Origin: Citricoccus zhacaiensis | GTDB taxonomy: Bacteria; Actinomycetota; Actinomycetes; Actinomycetales; Micrococcaceae | DNA: 50,954 bases | Assembly (NCBI RefSeq): GCF_014645315.1 | Contig: NZ_BMLQ01000013.1 | Coordinates: 1 to 50,954, forward strand | Reading direction: 5' to 3' | Part shown: positions 1 through 7,513 of the stretch, one piece after another | Position numbering within the stretch: position 1 is the stretch's first letter | Layout: each line of letters begins with the position of its first letter | The notes under the pieces: generated by a model | What the model saw: the letters and a program-made list of their open reading frames with translations, nothing else | Databases searched by the model: none | Told to the model about the DNA's origin: nothing | Position numbers and translations under genes: made by a program

Positions 1-1
1 G

Positions 2-1018
2 GCCAGCCGGTTCGGGGTCGTCATCAAGTCCGGGGCGGCCTTCGAACGCCTCGGCGGGGTCCGCCACCTCGCCGTGGACAAGACCGGCACCCTGACCCGC
101 AATCAGCCCACCGTCACCGCAATCCTCACCATCGATGAGGTCTCTGAGCAGGACGTGCTGAGCTGGGCTGCCGCCCTGGAACGGCATAGCACCCACCCGC
201 TGGCCGCCGCGATCACCGCAGCTGCTCCCACCACGCCTGCGGCCGCCGACATCACTGAGACCGCCGGGCACGGCATCACCGGCCGTCTCGATGGCGCCAC
301 GGTCACCGTCGGCAGCCCCCGATGGCTCAGCCCCGGTCCCCTCGCTCAAGACGTCCAGAGCATGGAGGGGCAGGGCATGACCGTCGTTATCGTCCACCGC
401 GACGGGTCGCCGGCCGGAGCGATCGGTGTCCGCGACGAGCTGCGCCCCGAGGTCCCGGATGTCGTGACCACCCTGGCCGGCCAGGGCATCGGGCTGACGA
501 TGCTCACCGGCGACAACACCCGCACCGCTCAGGCGATCGCTGCTCAGGCCGGCATCGAGGATGTGCGCGCAGAGCTGCGCCCCGAGGACAAGGCGGCCGC
601 CGTCAATCAGCTCTCCGGTGCCGGGCCGACCGCGATGATCGGCGACGGCATCAACGATGCCCCGGCCCTGGCCGCCGCCGATGTCGGCATCGCCATGGGC
701 GCCTCCGGTTCGGATGCGGCTATCGAGTCTGCCGATGTCGCCTTCACTGGCCATGATCTGCGTCTGATTCCCCAGGCTCTGGCGCACGCCCGCCGCGGCC
801 GTCGAATCATCAACCAGAACATCGTCCTGTCACTGTTGATCATCGCCGTCCTGGTGCCGCTGGCCATCACCGGCGTCCTTGGATTGGCCGCCGTCGTGTT
901 GGTCCACGAGGTCGCCGAGGTCATCGTCATCCTTAACGGCCTTCGCGCTGCCACCGGACGACGCTCCACCCTGGAGCCCCTTACCGACCGGCAGGCTCAG
1001 CCCGCCACCGTGGGATGA
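2..1018 (+). CDS. Heavy-metal-transporting P-type ATPase, C-terminal part (5' end outside window)
   Basis: ATP-driven export of a heavy-metal ion (P1B type, Zn/Cd/Pb-like or Cu) across the inner membrane. The reading frame is open from base 2, so the protein starts upstream of the window. Visible in order: the phosphorylation motif DKTGTLT (codons from base 74), the nucleotide-binding HP dipeptide in 'ERHSTHPLA', the 'MLTGDN' loop, the hinge 'GDGINDAPALAAADVGIAMG', and two C-terminal membrane helices (about bases 830-950). The transmembrane CPC-type metal site lies before the window, so the metal cannot be assigned. The downstream lspA is a familiar neighbour of Cd/Zn ATPases on mobile elements, which favours Zn/Cd. 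A GTG at 74 is an in-frame valine and not a start, because conserved sequence precedes it. Confidence 0.95.
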   Translation, partial: ASRFGVVIKSGAAFERLGGVRHLAVDKTGTLTRNQPTVTAILTIDEVSEQDVLSWAAALERHSTHPLAAAITAAAPTTPAAADITETAGHGITGRLDGATVTVGSPRWLSPGPLAQDVQSMEGQGMTVVIVHRDGSPAGAIGVRDELRPEVPDVVTTLAGQGIGLTMLTGDNTRTAQAIAAQAGIEDVRAELRPEDKAAAVNQLSGAGPTAMIGDGINDAPALAAADVGIAMGASGSDAAIESADVAFTGHDLRLIPQALAHARRGRRIINQNIVLSLLIIAVLVPLAITGVLGLAAVVLVHEVAEVIVILNGLRAATGRRSTLEPLTDRQAQPATVG

Positions 1019-1172
1019 ACCTTCGCTGTGCCTGCCGGACAGAGACTCCGCAGACACGGTGAAGGCCTCCCTGCCAGCGCCCTCCAGTTCCTTTCAATGT
1101 CTTCACGCGTCGCGCGGGGGTTCAGCCGATTCACCCTGCGCCGGGAAACGGGCGCACCACGAAAGGTAACGA

Positions 1173-1673
1173 ATGAAAGACCGACGCAGGTATCCCCTCG
1201 TGCTCCTGACTGTCGGGATCGGGGTCGGCGTAGCGGTCCTGGACCAGTCGACCAAGTGGTGGGCGGAGCACGCCCTTTCCCTGGGTGAGCGAGTTCCGAT
1301 CCTAGGAGATCTGCTCGGGCTCCAGTTGATCTATAACCCTGGCGCGGCCTTCTCGCTCGGCACTGACGCGACCTGGATCTTCACCATCATCTCGGCTGTG
1401 GCCGTCGGGGTGGCGATCTGGTTCACCCTTCGGGTCCGAACTCTGTCCTGGGCCATTGTGATTGGGTGCCTCGGTGGCGCGGCGGTCTCCCACCTGGGTG
1501 ACCGGCTCCTGCGCCCACCCTCGGTCGGGCAGGGGCATATCGTGGACTTCATCGCCTATGGAGACTGGTTCATCGGCAACATAGCGGACATCTTCATCGT
1601 CGGCGGGGTGGTGGCCGTGCTCATCTTGGCCACCACGGAGCACGACCGCGACACCGCAGAAGCCCCGCAGTAG
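1173..1673 (+). CDS. lspA: Signal peptidase II (LspA-like)
   Basis: Membrane aspartyl protease that removes the signal peptide of prolipoproteins after lipidation. The 166-residue length fits the family (about 160-170). Four hydrophobic segments are visible (roughly 8-26, 68-88, 92-108 and 138-154). The two catalytic aspartates are D110 in 'SHLGDRLLR' and D139 in 'GNIADIFI'; the conserved 'YNPGAAFS' loop is at 54-61. The ATG at 1173 is preceded by AAAGG. It follows the metal ATPase by about 150 bp, the cadA-lspA pairing known from mobile Cd/Zn resistance loci. It is probably an accessory copy in addition to a chromosomal lspA. Identity is secure; its link to metal resistance is contextual. 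Confidence 0.93.
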   Translation: MKDRRRYPLVLLTVGIGVGVAVLDQSTKWWAEHALSLGERVPILGDLLGLQLIYNPGAAFSLGTDATWIFTIISAVAVGVAIWFTLRVRTLSWAIVIGCLGGAAVSHLGDRLLRPPSVGQGHIVDFIAYGDWFIGNIADIFIVGGVVAVLILATTEHDRDTAEAPQ

Positions 1674-1858
1674 CTGCCACCAGGACACCTGCGCCGCCTG
1701 CGTCGGACGGCAAGCCCTACGGAGCAGCCCGTCGATGCCGGACGGGACCACAGGGATGCAGCGCTGTCTTGCACACGGCGACCAAGATCTTCGCGGTGGC
1801 TGCCTGCGGCATATGACTGTCTCTTCGAGGTCGCGATGCCGTTCGATAGCCTGACCTC

Positions 1859-1990
1859 ATGGAGATGTCATGTGCTGATTGTGGATGCATGGTCAAACGG
1901 GGCGAAATCGTGCGCGCTTGCAATCGCCATCCGGCTTGTTGTTGCCGGGGTGTGCCGGTCGCGCATCTCAGAGAAGCACGGGGCGAATAG
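1859..1990 (+). CDS. Cys-rich 43-residue miniprotein, candidate metallothionein-like metal binder
   Basis: A short frame between lspA and the ZIP gene encodes 43 residues with seven cysteines: a CxxCxC cluster (C5, C8, C10), C21, H24, then the triple CCC at 27-29. Such spacing is what one expects of a small metal-thiolate protein, and every recognisable neighbour handles metals. There is no Shine-Dalgarno sequence. A TAGCCT box at 1847-1852 lies six bases before the ATG, which fits a leaderless actinobacterial transcript; an in-frame ATG at 1865 is an alternative start. No signal peptide, so it would act in the cytoplasm. I do not recognise a named family. The call rests on composition, spacing and context, and a chance frame is possible. 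Confidence 0.55.
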   Translation: MEMSCADCGCMVKRGEIVRACNRHPACCCRGVPVAHLREARGE

Positions 1991-2239
1991 CGCACATCGC
2001 GGAAGGATCTCAGGACCCCGTGAGCGCGGCGTAAGCCCAGCTGGCGGTCACCGCGATATCCCGAGTCAGACCCGGAGCTCCTGGTTGGGGCCGATTTCAA
2101 CGTCAACCGCATCACAACCCGTGACGGCCATGGCCGCGTTGCCCTCGGCCGTTGAAGCATCCGACCTCTGATCTGGTATCAGCCCAGCCCGGCTCGAACC
2201 GTTCGCACCGGAGCGGTGAAAACGGCCACGGCACGCGAG

Positions 2240-2254
2240 GGCCCTATTAGGGCC
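2240..2254. promoter_or_regulatory. Perfect palindrome upstream of the ZIP gene, possible operator
   Basis: GGCCCTA-T-TAGGGCC is a perfect 7+1+7 inverted repeat centred 64 bp before the ZIP start codon. The position suits a repressor site, but no regulator can be assigned. The stretch from 1991 to 2239 shows no gene that I can support. Confidence 0.35.
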
Positions 2255-2310
2255 GAGTACGGGCCGAGACCGGGATGAGTTGATGTGTCCACCACGAGAA
2301 GGCGGCAAAT

Positions 2311-3039
2311 ATGGAGGGTTTCGTCCTCGTTCTGGCCCTGGCCGCACTGCCGGCGGCCGGCAACTTCCTCGGCGGACTGACCGCCGAGCTGCTCACGGTC
2401 TCCGGACGGGCTCTGTCCCTGTCCCTGCACCTGGCCGCGGGCATCGTGATGGCCGTGGTCGGGCTCGAGCTGATGCCCGAGGCGCTGACCGCCTCGGACC
2501 CATGGGTGCCGATCCTGGCCTTCATTGGCGGCGGAGCCCTGTTCGTGGGCATCGAGTGGCTCATTGGCTCGATTCGGAAACGCCTCGGCGCCGGTGGCGA
2601 GGTCAGCGGGCCGCTGGCGATCTTCACCGGGGTGTCCCTTGACCTGTTCAGCGACGGGGTGATGATCGGCACCGCAACCGTCCTGAACCCCTCTCTGGGC
2701 CTGCTGCTGGCCATCGGCCAGGTCCCGGCCGACGTGCCCGAGGGCTTCGCGGCGATCGCCACCTTGCGACGGGCCGGCATCCGCCGCCGCACCCGCATCC
2801 TCATGGCGGCCGCCTTCGCGGCCCCCATCCTGATGGGGGCCACTCTGGGCTATTTCGCCCTGCGCCAGGCCCCGGAGATCTTCACCCTGGCCGTACTGGC
2901 CCTGACTGGCGGGGCTCTGACCAGCGTGGTGGTCGAGGAAATGATCACCGAAGCCCACGAACACCCCACCAGCAAATGGGAACCTATCGCCCTCACTGGC
3001 GGTTTCGCCCTCTTCGCGGCCATCTCCGCCTACACCTAG
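2311..3039 (+). CDS. ZIP-family divalent metal transporter
   Basis: Inner-membrane permease of the ZIP family, moving Zn2+ and related divalent ions, usually into the cytoplasm. 242 residues with about eight hydrophobic segments. Metal-pathway residues typical of ZIP helices are visible: 'HLAAGIVMAVVGLELMPE' (His and Glu), 'DLFSDGVMIG', 'VPEGFAAIATL' (the ZIP helix V PEG motif) and a C-terminal 'EEMITEAHEH'. The start is the ATG after GAAGG. It stands alone between the Cys-rich miniprotein and the convergent copper-storage gene. The ZIP assignment is good; metal specificity is not determinable here. Confidence 0.88.
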   Translation: MEGFVLVLALAALPAAGNFLGGLTAELLTVSGRALSLSLHLAAGIVMAVVGLELMPEALTASDPWVPILAFIGGGALFVGIEWLIGSIRKRLGAGGEVSGPLAIFTGVSLDLFSDGVMIGTATVLNPSLGLLLAIGQVPADVPEGFAAIATLRRAGIRRRTRILMAAAFAAPILMGATLGYFALRQAPEIFTLAVLALTGGALTSVVVEEMITEAHEHPTSKWEPIALTGGFALFAAISAYT

Positions 3040-3094
3040 GCCCGCAACAGCGGGACGGCGGCCAGACACTTTGCCGGCCGTGGTTGGTGCCGGT

Positions 3095-3505
3095 TCAGCC
3101 CATGGCTGTGAGCAGCTCCGCGCAGGTGTGTTCGCACCGCCGGCAGGCCTCGGCGCAGATCCCGCAGTGTTCGTGCATCTGGGCGTGGGAAGCACAGTCG
3201 TCCCCGCAGGTCTTGCAGGCGCTCCGGCAGGCCTCCAGCAGCGCCCGGGTGGTCTCGATGTTGGTGCCGGTCTGGCGGGACAGTACCGCCCCGGTGGCGG
3301 CACAAATGTCGGCGCAGTCCAGGTTCTTGCGGATGCACTCTCTCAACTCGGCGACGGTGTCCTCGGCCAGGCAGGCATCCGCGCAGGCCGTGCAGGTCTG
3401 GGCGCATTCGAGGCAGGCGGCGATGCACTCGGCCAGTTTCTGCCGGTCGATGCTGCCCACCTCCTTCGGGTAGGCCTCCAGCATCTGCTGCACACGGTCG
3501 GTCAT
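3095..3505 (-). CDS. Four-helix-bundle copper-storage protein (Csp/DUF326 type)
   Basis: Binds many Cu(I) ions along the core of a four-helix bundle and buffers or stores copper. 136 residues with 18 cysteines, mostly as CxxxC pairs facing one side of predicted helices (around 27-46, 57-70, 92-106 and 114-130). There is no Tat or Sec signal, so it is the cytosolic (Csp3-like) kind. I chose the ATG at 3505 because AGGAAGGGG lies just before it; the frame continues upstream to 3568 but that part lacks family features. It is divergent from the NRAMP gene and fits the CopC/CopD/MCO copper genes elsewhere in the window. Confidence 0.9.
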   Translation of the reverse strand: MTDRVQQMLEAYPKEVGSIDRQKLAECIAACLECAQTCTACADACLAEDTVAELRECIRKNLDCADICAATGAVLSRQTGTNIETTRALLEACRSACKTCGDDCASHAQMHEHCGICAEACRRCEHTCAELLTAMG

Positions 3506-3543
3506 GACGTTCCCCTTCCTCGGTGGAGCTGTTATGGGGCGCC

Positions 3544-3561
3544 GGTCGGCTCGGGCCGACC
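3544..3561. other. Perfect GC hairpin in the csp/mntH divergent promoter region
   Basis: GGTCGGC-TCGG-GCCGACC is a perfect 7-bp stem with a 4-base loop. It lies between the copper-storage gene and the NRAMP gene and could be an operator or structure in the csp leader. No assignment is possible. Confidence 0.3.
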
Positions 3562-3649
3562 CTGTCACCGACCGTAGGTCGTTGGCGCCGGCCGGATGAA
3601 GACCTCACCCGCGGCCACGTCGGCCATTGCTCAGCCAATCTCCCTCGGC

Positions 3650-3673
3650 GAAAGTTCGTGTAGCTTAACTTTC
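3650..3673. promoter_or_regulatory. Candidate MntR/DtxR operator at the NRAMP gene start
   Basis: GAAAGTT (3650-3656) and AACTTTC (3667-3673) form a perfect 7-bp inverted repeat with a 10-base spacer, ending directly before the ATG at 3674. A TAGCTT -10-like box (3661-3666) lies inside the spacer, seven bases before that ATG. A DtxR/MntR-type gene sits at the end of the same operon, so Mn-dependent repression through this site is the simplest reading. Confidence 0.5.
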
Positions 3674-4957
3674 ATGCGGGCACCATCGAGGATGACGACA
3701 AGGGCCGAGACCGTCTCAGAAGCGGCGGCCGGGCAGTGCTGGGTCCGGCGCCAGCCGGTGCCCTGGCTGTTGGGGCCGGCCTTCGTGGCGGCGGTGGCCT
3801 ACGTGGACCCGGGCAATGTGGCGGCCAACCTCACCGCGGGGGCCCAGTACGGGTACCTGCTGGTGTGGGTGCTGGTGGCCGCGAACCTGATGGCCGTGCT
3901 GGTGCAGTACCTCTCGGCCAAGCTCGGGCTGGTCACCGGGTCCTCGCTGCCCGAGCTGCTGGGCAAGCGGCTGCCACGGGGCAGGCGGCTGGCCTACTGG
4001 GTGCAGGCCGAGGCCGTGGCCGCGGCCACCGACCTGGCCGAGGTGCTGGGCGGGGCGATCGCCCTGCACATCCTCTTCGGGATCCCCCTGCTTCTAGGCG
4101 GACTGATCATCGGGGTGGTCTCGATGCTGTTGCTGGTCATCCAGTCCCGGCACGGCCAGCGGCCCTTCGAGTTCGTCGTGATCGGCCTGCTGGTGATCGT
4201 GACCCTCGGCTTCGTCGCCGGCCTGTTCTTCGGCCCGGTCTCCTGGGGTGCGGCGGTGGCCGGGATCGTGCCGCGCTTCGAAGGCGTCCAGACCGTGCTG
4301 CTGGCCGCCAGCATGCTCGGGGCCACGGTCATGCCGCACGCGATCTACGCACATTCGTCCCTGGCCCGGGACCGGCACGGCAGCCCGCTCCCCACCGCGG
4401 CGCTGCCGCGGCTGCTGACCGCGACCCGCTGGGATGTGGTGCTGTCCCTGCTGGTGGCCGGGTCCGTGAATATCGCCATGCTGCTGCTGGCCGCTGGCAA
4501 CCTGGCCGGGGTTCCCGGCACCGACAGCATCGAGGGCGCCCATGCAGCGATCACCACCGCGCTGGGCCCGGTGGTCGGTATCGCCTTCGGCCTGGGGCTG
4601 CTGGCCTCCGGGCTGGCCTCGACCTCGGTGGGCTGCTACGCCGGCTCGACCATCATGGCCGGGCTGCTGCACCGGAACATCCCGCAGGCAGCCCGCCGGG
4701 CCATCACCCTGATTCCGGCGCTGGCGGTCATTGCCGCCGGGGTGGAGCCGACGTGGGCGCTCGTGCTTTCCCAGGTGGTGCTGAGCCTGGGCATCCCCTT
4801 CGCCCTGATCCCCCTGGTCGCCCTGACCGGCAACCACACGGTGATGGGGTCCTTCACCAATCGGGCGCCGTTGCAAGTGGCGGCCTGGGTGGTCGTGGGC
4901 CTGATCGTGGCACTGAATCTGGCCCTGATCGGGCTAATGGCCACCGGCCAAGGCTGA
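3674..4957 (+). CDS. mntH: NRAMP-family Mn2+/Fe2+ transporter (MntH-like)
   Basis: Proton-coupled import of Mn2+ and related divalent metals across the inner membrane. The NRAMP metal-site motifs are present: 'YVDPGNVAANLTAG' in helix 1 and 'MPHAIYAHSSL' in helix 6, with about eleven hydrophobic segments, at the family length. The start is uncertain. The frame is open from 3596, but I prefer the ATG at 3674, which fits a leaderless transcript from the -10 box in the palindrome just before it; ATG 3692 is an alternative. It overlaps the following DtxR-type gene by one base if that gene starts at 4957, implying one operon. Confidence 0.92.
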   Translation: MRAPSRMTTRAETVSEAAAGQCWVRRQPVPWLLGPAFVAAVAYVDPGNVAANLTAGAQYGYLLVWVLVAANLMAVLVQYLSAKLGLVTGSSLPELLGKRLPRGRRLAYWVQAEAVAAATDLAEVLGGAIALHILFGIPLLLGGLIIGVVSMLLLVIQSRHGQRPFEFVVIGLLVIVTLGFVAGLFFGPVSWGAAVAGIVPRFEGVQTVLLAASMLGATVMPHAIYAHSSLARDRHGSPLPTAALPRLLTATRWDVVLSLLVAGSVNIAMLLLAAGNLAGVPGTDSIEGAHAAITTALGPVVGIAFGLGLLASGLASTSVGCYAGSTIMAGLLHRNIPQAARRAITLIPALAVIAAGVEPTWALVLSQVVLSLGIPFALIPLVALTGNHTVMGSFTNRAPLQVAAWVVVGLIVALNLALIGLMATGQG

Positions 4958-5004
4958 TGACCACCGGCAAGGCTGAGACCCCGGGGTTGGGTAGCGTGGC
5001 CGGT

Positions 5005-5709
5005 ATGGACCCGAGCGAGCTCACCCCCGTGGCCCAGGACTACCTCAAGGTCATTTGGTCGGCCACCGAATGGGGAGACCCGCCCATCACCACCACCGCC
5101 CTGGCCTCCCGCCTCGGCACCACGGCCCCGAACGTCGCCGACACCGTCAAACGTCTGGCCGCCCAGGGGCTGGTGGAGTACCGCCCGTACAAACCGGTCA
5201 ACCTCACCGCAGCCGGACGGGACTACGCCGTGGCCATGGTCCGCCGCCACCGGCTTCTCGAGACTTTCCTGGTCACCACCCTGGCCTACTCCTGGGACCA
5301 GGTCCACGACGAGGCCGATCGGCTCGAACACGCCGCCTCCCAAACGCTCATCGAACGTATCGACGCCCTGCTCGGCCACCCCGACCGCGACCCGCACGGA
5401 GACCCCATCCCGACCGTGGAGGGCCACACCCACCGACCGGCCCACGCCATCCGCCTGGCCGACGCCGCCCCCGACATCTACCGCATCGCGAGGGTCTCGG
5501 ATGCCGATCCCGCCCGCCTGAATCGCTTCAGCGGCCACGGCCTGCGGCCTGGCCAGACGGTCCGGGTGGGTGAGCGTGAGGCCGGTGAACTGACCATCAG
5601 CCTCCCGGGCAACGACCAAGCCCCGCTGGTCCTGGCCCCGGAGGAAACCAAAGCGATCTGGGTCAGCCCGGCGGCATCCGCAGGTCTTCGAGGACCTGCG
5701 TCCATCTAG
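5005..5709 (+). CDS. mntR: DtxR/MntR-family metal-dependent transcriptional repressor
   Basis: Metal-activated repressor, here probably Mn2+-responsive and controlling the upstream mntH. An N-terminal winged helix covers about residues 1-65 ('ITTTALASRLGTTAPNVADT' is the helix-turn-helix). The dimerisation/metal domain has 'RRHRLLETFLV' and 'HDEADRLEHAAS', with the Glu/His pattern of the family. A C-terminal FeoA/SH3-like domain is near 160-230. The frame is also open from an ATG at 4957 that overlaps the mntH stop (ATGA). I chose 5005 because family members usually begin close to 'ELTPVAQDYLKVIW'. Function is inferred from family and position. Confidence 0.85.
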   Translation: MDPSELTPVAQDYLKVIWSATEWGDPPITTTALASRLGTTAPNVADTVKRLAAQGLVEYRPYKPVNLTAAGRDYAVAMVRRHRLLETFLVTTLAYSWDQVHDEADRLEHAASQTLIERIDALLGHPDRDPHGDPIPTVEGHTHRPAHAIRLADAAPDIYRIARVSDADPARLNRFSGHGLRPGQTVRVGEREAGELTISLPGNDQAPLVLAPEETKAIWVSPAASAGLRGPASI

Positions 5710-5784
5710 GCGGAACCCGGATTACGGGGTCCCGCTCCCGGGCGTGGAAGACTAGGCCGATGACAGCCAAGGCTCCCTGCAACC

Positions 5785-6759
5785 ATGGATGAGGCCGGCA
5801 TGGACGGACCGGTCTGGATCCCGACGGAGCCCCCCAGCCTGGAGAACTTCCTCGCTCCCACCTTGCAGCCGATCCCGCTGATCCCCGCCATCGCCGTGGT
5901 GCTGGGCTTGCTGTATCTGGCCGGGGCGCTGCGGCTCTGGAGCGCCAGACGTCGGTGGCCGGTGTGGAGGACCCTGTGCTTCTTGCTGGGGTGCGCGGTT
6001 ATCGCGGTGACCATGGGCGCCGGAGTCGAAGGCTACGGGCTGAAGATGTTCTCCGTGTTCATCTTCCAACAACTGACCTTGATGATCGCCATCCCCCCGC
6101 TATTGGTGTTGGGCAGCCCGGGCACCCTGTTACTGCGGGCCACCCCTCACCGCGGACCTGGCAGGGCGGTGCTGCGACTGGCCCAAGCCGGCCTGCGCTC
6201 CCGGCTGGGCCGGATCGCCCTTCACCCGGGATTCACCATCCCGCTGTTCCTGATCACGTACTACGGGATCTACCTCAGTGGGCTGGACGACCGACTATTG
6301 CCCACCTGGTACGGCCACACGGGCCTGGAACTGCTGTTCTTGGCCTCGGGGGTCCTGTTCACCATCCCGCTGCTATCCAGCGACCCCTTGCCAGCCAGGC
6401 AGGGCTTTGGCGGCCGCATGTTCGATGTGGCCATCGAGATGCCGCTGCACGCCTTCTTCGGGGTGGTCCTGATGATGGCCACCACCCCGATCGTGGAGTT
6501 CTTCGCCACGCCCCCGGCCAGCTGGGGCCTCGATCCGATGGAGGACCAGCAGATCGCCGGTGGCCTGGCCTGGGCCTACGGCGAACTGCCCACCGTGCTG
6601 ATCCTGGTCTTCATCGCCCACCAGTGGTTCCGCGCGGACACCCGCCAAGCCCGCCGTGCCGATGCCGAAGCCGACCTCAACGGCACCCCGGAGCTTGATG
6701 CGTACAACGCCTACCTCGAACAACTCGCCGCCGGAACACCTCCGGGCCCATCGCGGTAA
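5785..6759 (+). CDS. CtaG/Caa3-type cytochrome c oxidase assembly-like membrane protein
   Basis: Polytopic membrane protein of the CtaG (caa3 oxidase assembly factor) family, linked to copper delivery to cytochrome oxidase. 324 residues with about seven hydrophobic helices. The family's 'HEVF'-like region appears here as 'FSVFIFQQLTLMIAIPPLLVLG' followed by a short loop 'PGTLLLRA'. It precedes copC and copD-ctaG by about 120 bp on the same strand, so a second CtaG domain is encoded in the same copper cluster. A second ATG at 5800 is possible. The family call is fair; a direct role in copper resistance is inferred from context. Confidence 0.8.
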   Translation: MDEAGMDGPVWIPTEPPSLENFLAPTLQPIPLIPAIAVVLGLLYLAGALRLWSARRRWPVWRTLCFLLGCAVIAVTMGAGVEGYGLKMFSVFIFQQLTLMIAIPPLLVLGSPGTLLLRATPHRGPGRAVLRLAQAGLRSRLGRIALHPGFTIPLFLITYYGIYLSGLDDRLLPTWYGHTGLELLFLASGVLFTIPLLSSDPLPARQGFGGRMFDVAIEMPLHAFFGVVLMMATTPIVEFFATPPASWGLDPMEDQQIAGGLAWAYGELPTVLILVFIAHQWFRADTRQARRADAEADLNGTPELDAYNAYLEQLAAGTPPGPSR

Positions 6760-6859
6760 AGCCCTTCTCCGGCCTGGACTATCCGCCGGCCCGCCCTTCG
6801 ACTCGTGATCGCTCATGCTTTCCGACTCTGGCGCGATCCGTTGGTACGCTAAGGGCGTT

Positions 6860-6876
6860 TTCTACAGGAGGTAGAA
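6860..6876 (+). promoter_or_regulatory. Inverted repeat enclosing the copC ribosome-binding site
   Basis: TTCTAC-AGGAG-GTAGAA is a perfect 6-bp inverted repeat whose loop is the Shine-Dalgarno core of copC. It decides the start (TTG at 6878) and could be either a repressor operator or an RNA hairpin displaying the ribosome-binding site. Confidence 0.5.
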
Positions 6877-6877
6877 G

Positions 6878-7513
6878 TTGTTGCGACGACAGGCCGTGCG
6901 GCCACTTGGCCCCATCCTGGCCTTCCTGGCAGTGCTGATGCTGGTCCTGCTGGCCCCCCTTTCCCCGGCCTCGGCTCATGATGCTGTGACGGGAACGAAT
7001 CCTGACGACGGGCAGAATCTGGAGACGGTCCCGGAGGCCATCGACATCGTCTTCACCGATACCCCGCTGTCTCTGGGCTCACAGATCCTGGTCGAGGACG
7101 ACCAGGGCGAGAACTGGGCTGCCGGGGAAGTGGAGATCTCCGGCAATACGGCTTCTCAGGCACTCAAGCCCGACACCCCCGCCGGTGAGTACACCGTGAC
7201 CTGGCGTGTGGTGTCCTCGGACTCCCACCCGATCGAAGGCACGTTCAGCTTCACTGCGGCCGGGGCCGCCGCCGACCCATCCTCAACCCCCAGCACGCCG
7301 GCCTCGAGCCAGTCGCCGCCTGCCGCCACCACAACCGAGCCCACGACGGCCCCGATGACCGACACGGCGGCACCGGCCTCCGAGGATGCCGGACCGGGCT
7401 TCCCGATCGGCTTCGTCATTGCGCTGGGCGTGCTGCTTCTCGCTCTGGCGGTCGTCGTCGTGACTGTCCTGGCCCGTCGAGGTCGAACGGACGGCCCGGG
7501 GTCCAGTGAATGA
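6878..7513 (+). CDS. copC: Periplasmic/exported CopC-domain copper-binding protein with C-terminal anchor
   Basis: Binds Cu(II) outside the membrane and passes it to CopD. 211 residues: a signal peptide (about 1-33, ending 'SPASA'), then the CopC fold starting with the N-terminal histidine that is a Cu ligand in the family (H34, 'HDAVTGTNP'). 'SSDSHPIEGTFSF' holds the second conserved Asp-x-His. A Thr/Pro/Ser linker (about 130-170) leads to a C-terminal membrane helix (about 178-200) and a basic tail. The start is TTG at 6878, fixed by a perfect AGGAGGT five bases before it. The stop overlaps the copD start (ATGA), so the two are translationally coupled. Confidence 0.92.
   Translation: MLRRQAVRPLGPILAFLAVLMLVLLAPLSPASAHDAVTGTNPDDGQNLETVPEAIDIVFTDTPLSLGSQILVEDDQGENWAAGEVEISGNTASQALKPDTPAGEYTVTWRVVSSDSHPIEGTFSFTAAGAAADPSSTPSTPASSQSPPAATTTEPTTAPMTDTAAPASEDAGPGFPIGFVIALGVLLLALAVVVVTVLARRGRTDGPGSSE

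Noticed and set aside
103-1057. Several long antisense frames over the P-type ATPase
   Set aside because: High GC gives long open antisense frames; none has a domain, ribosome-binding site or sensible composition, while the sense frame is a clear ATPase.
1717-2171. Frames of 93-147 residues between lspA and the ZIP gene
   Set aside because: Arg/Ser-rich composition with no domain or start signal; the Cys-rich 43-residue frame in the same stretch is better supported.
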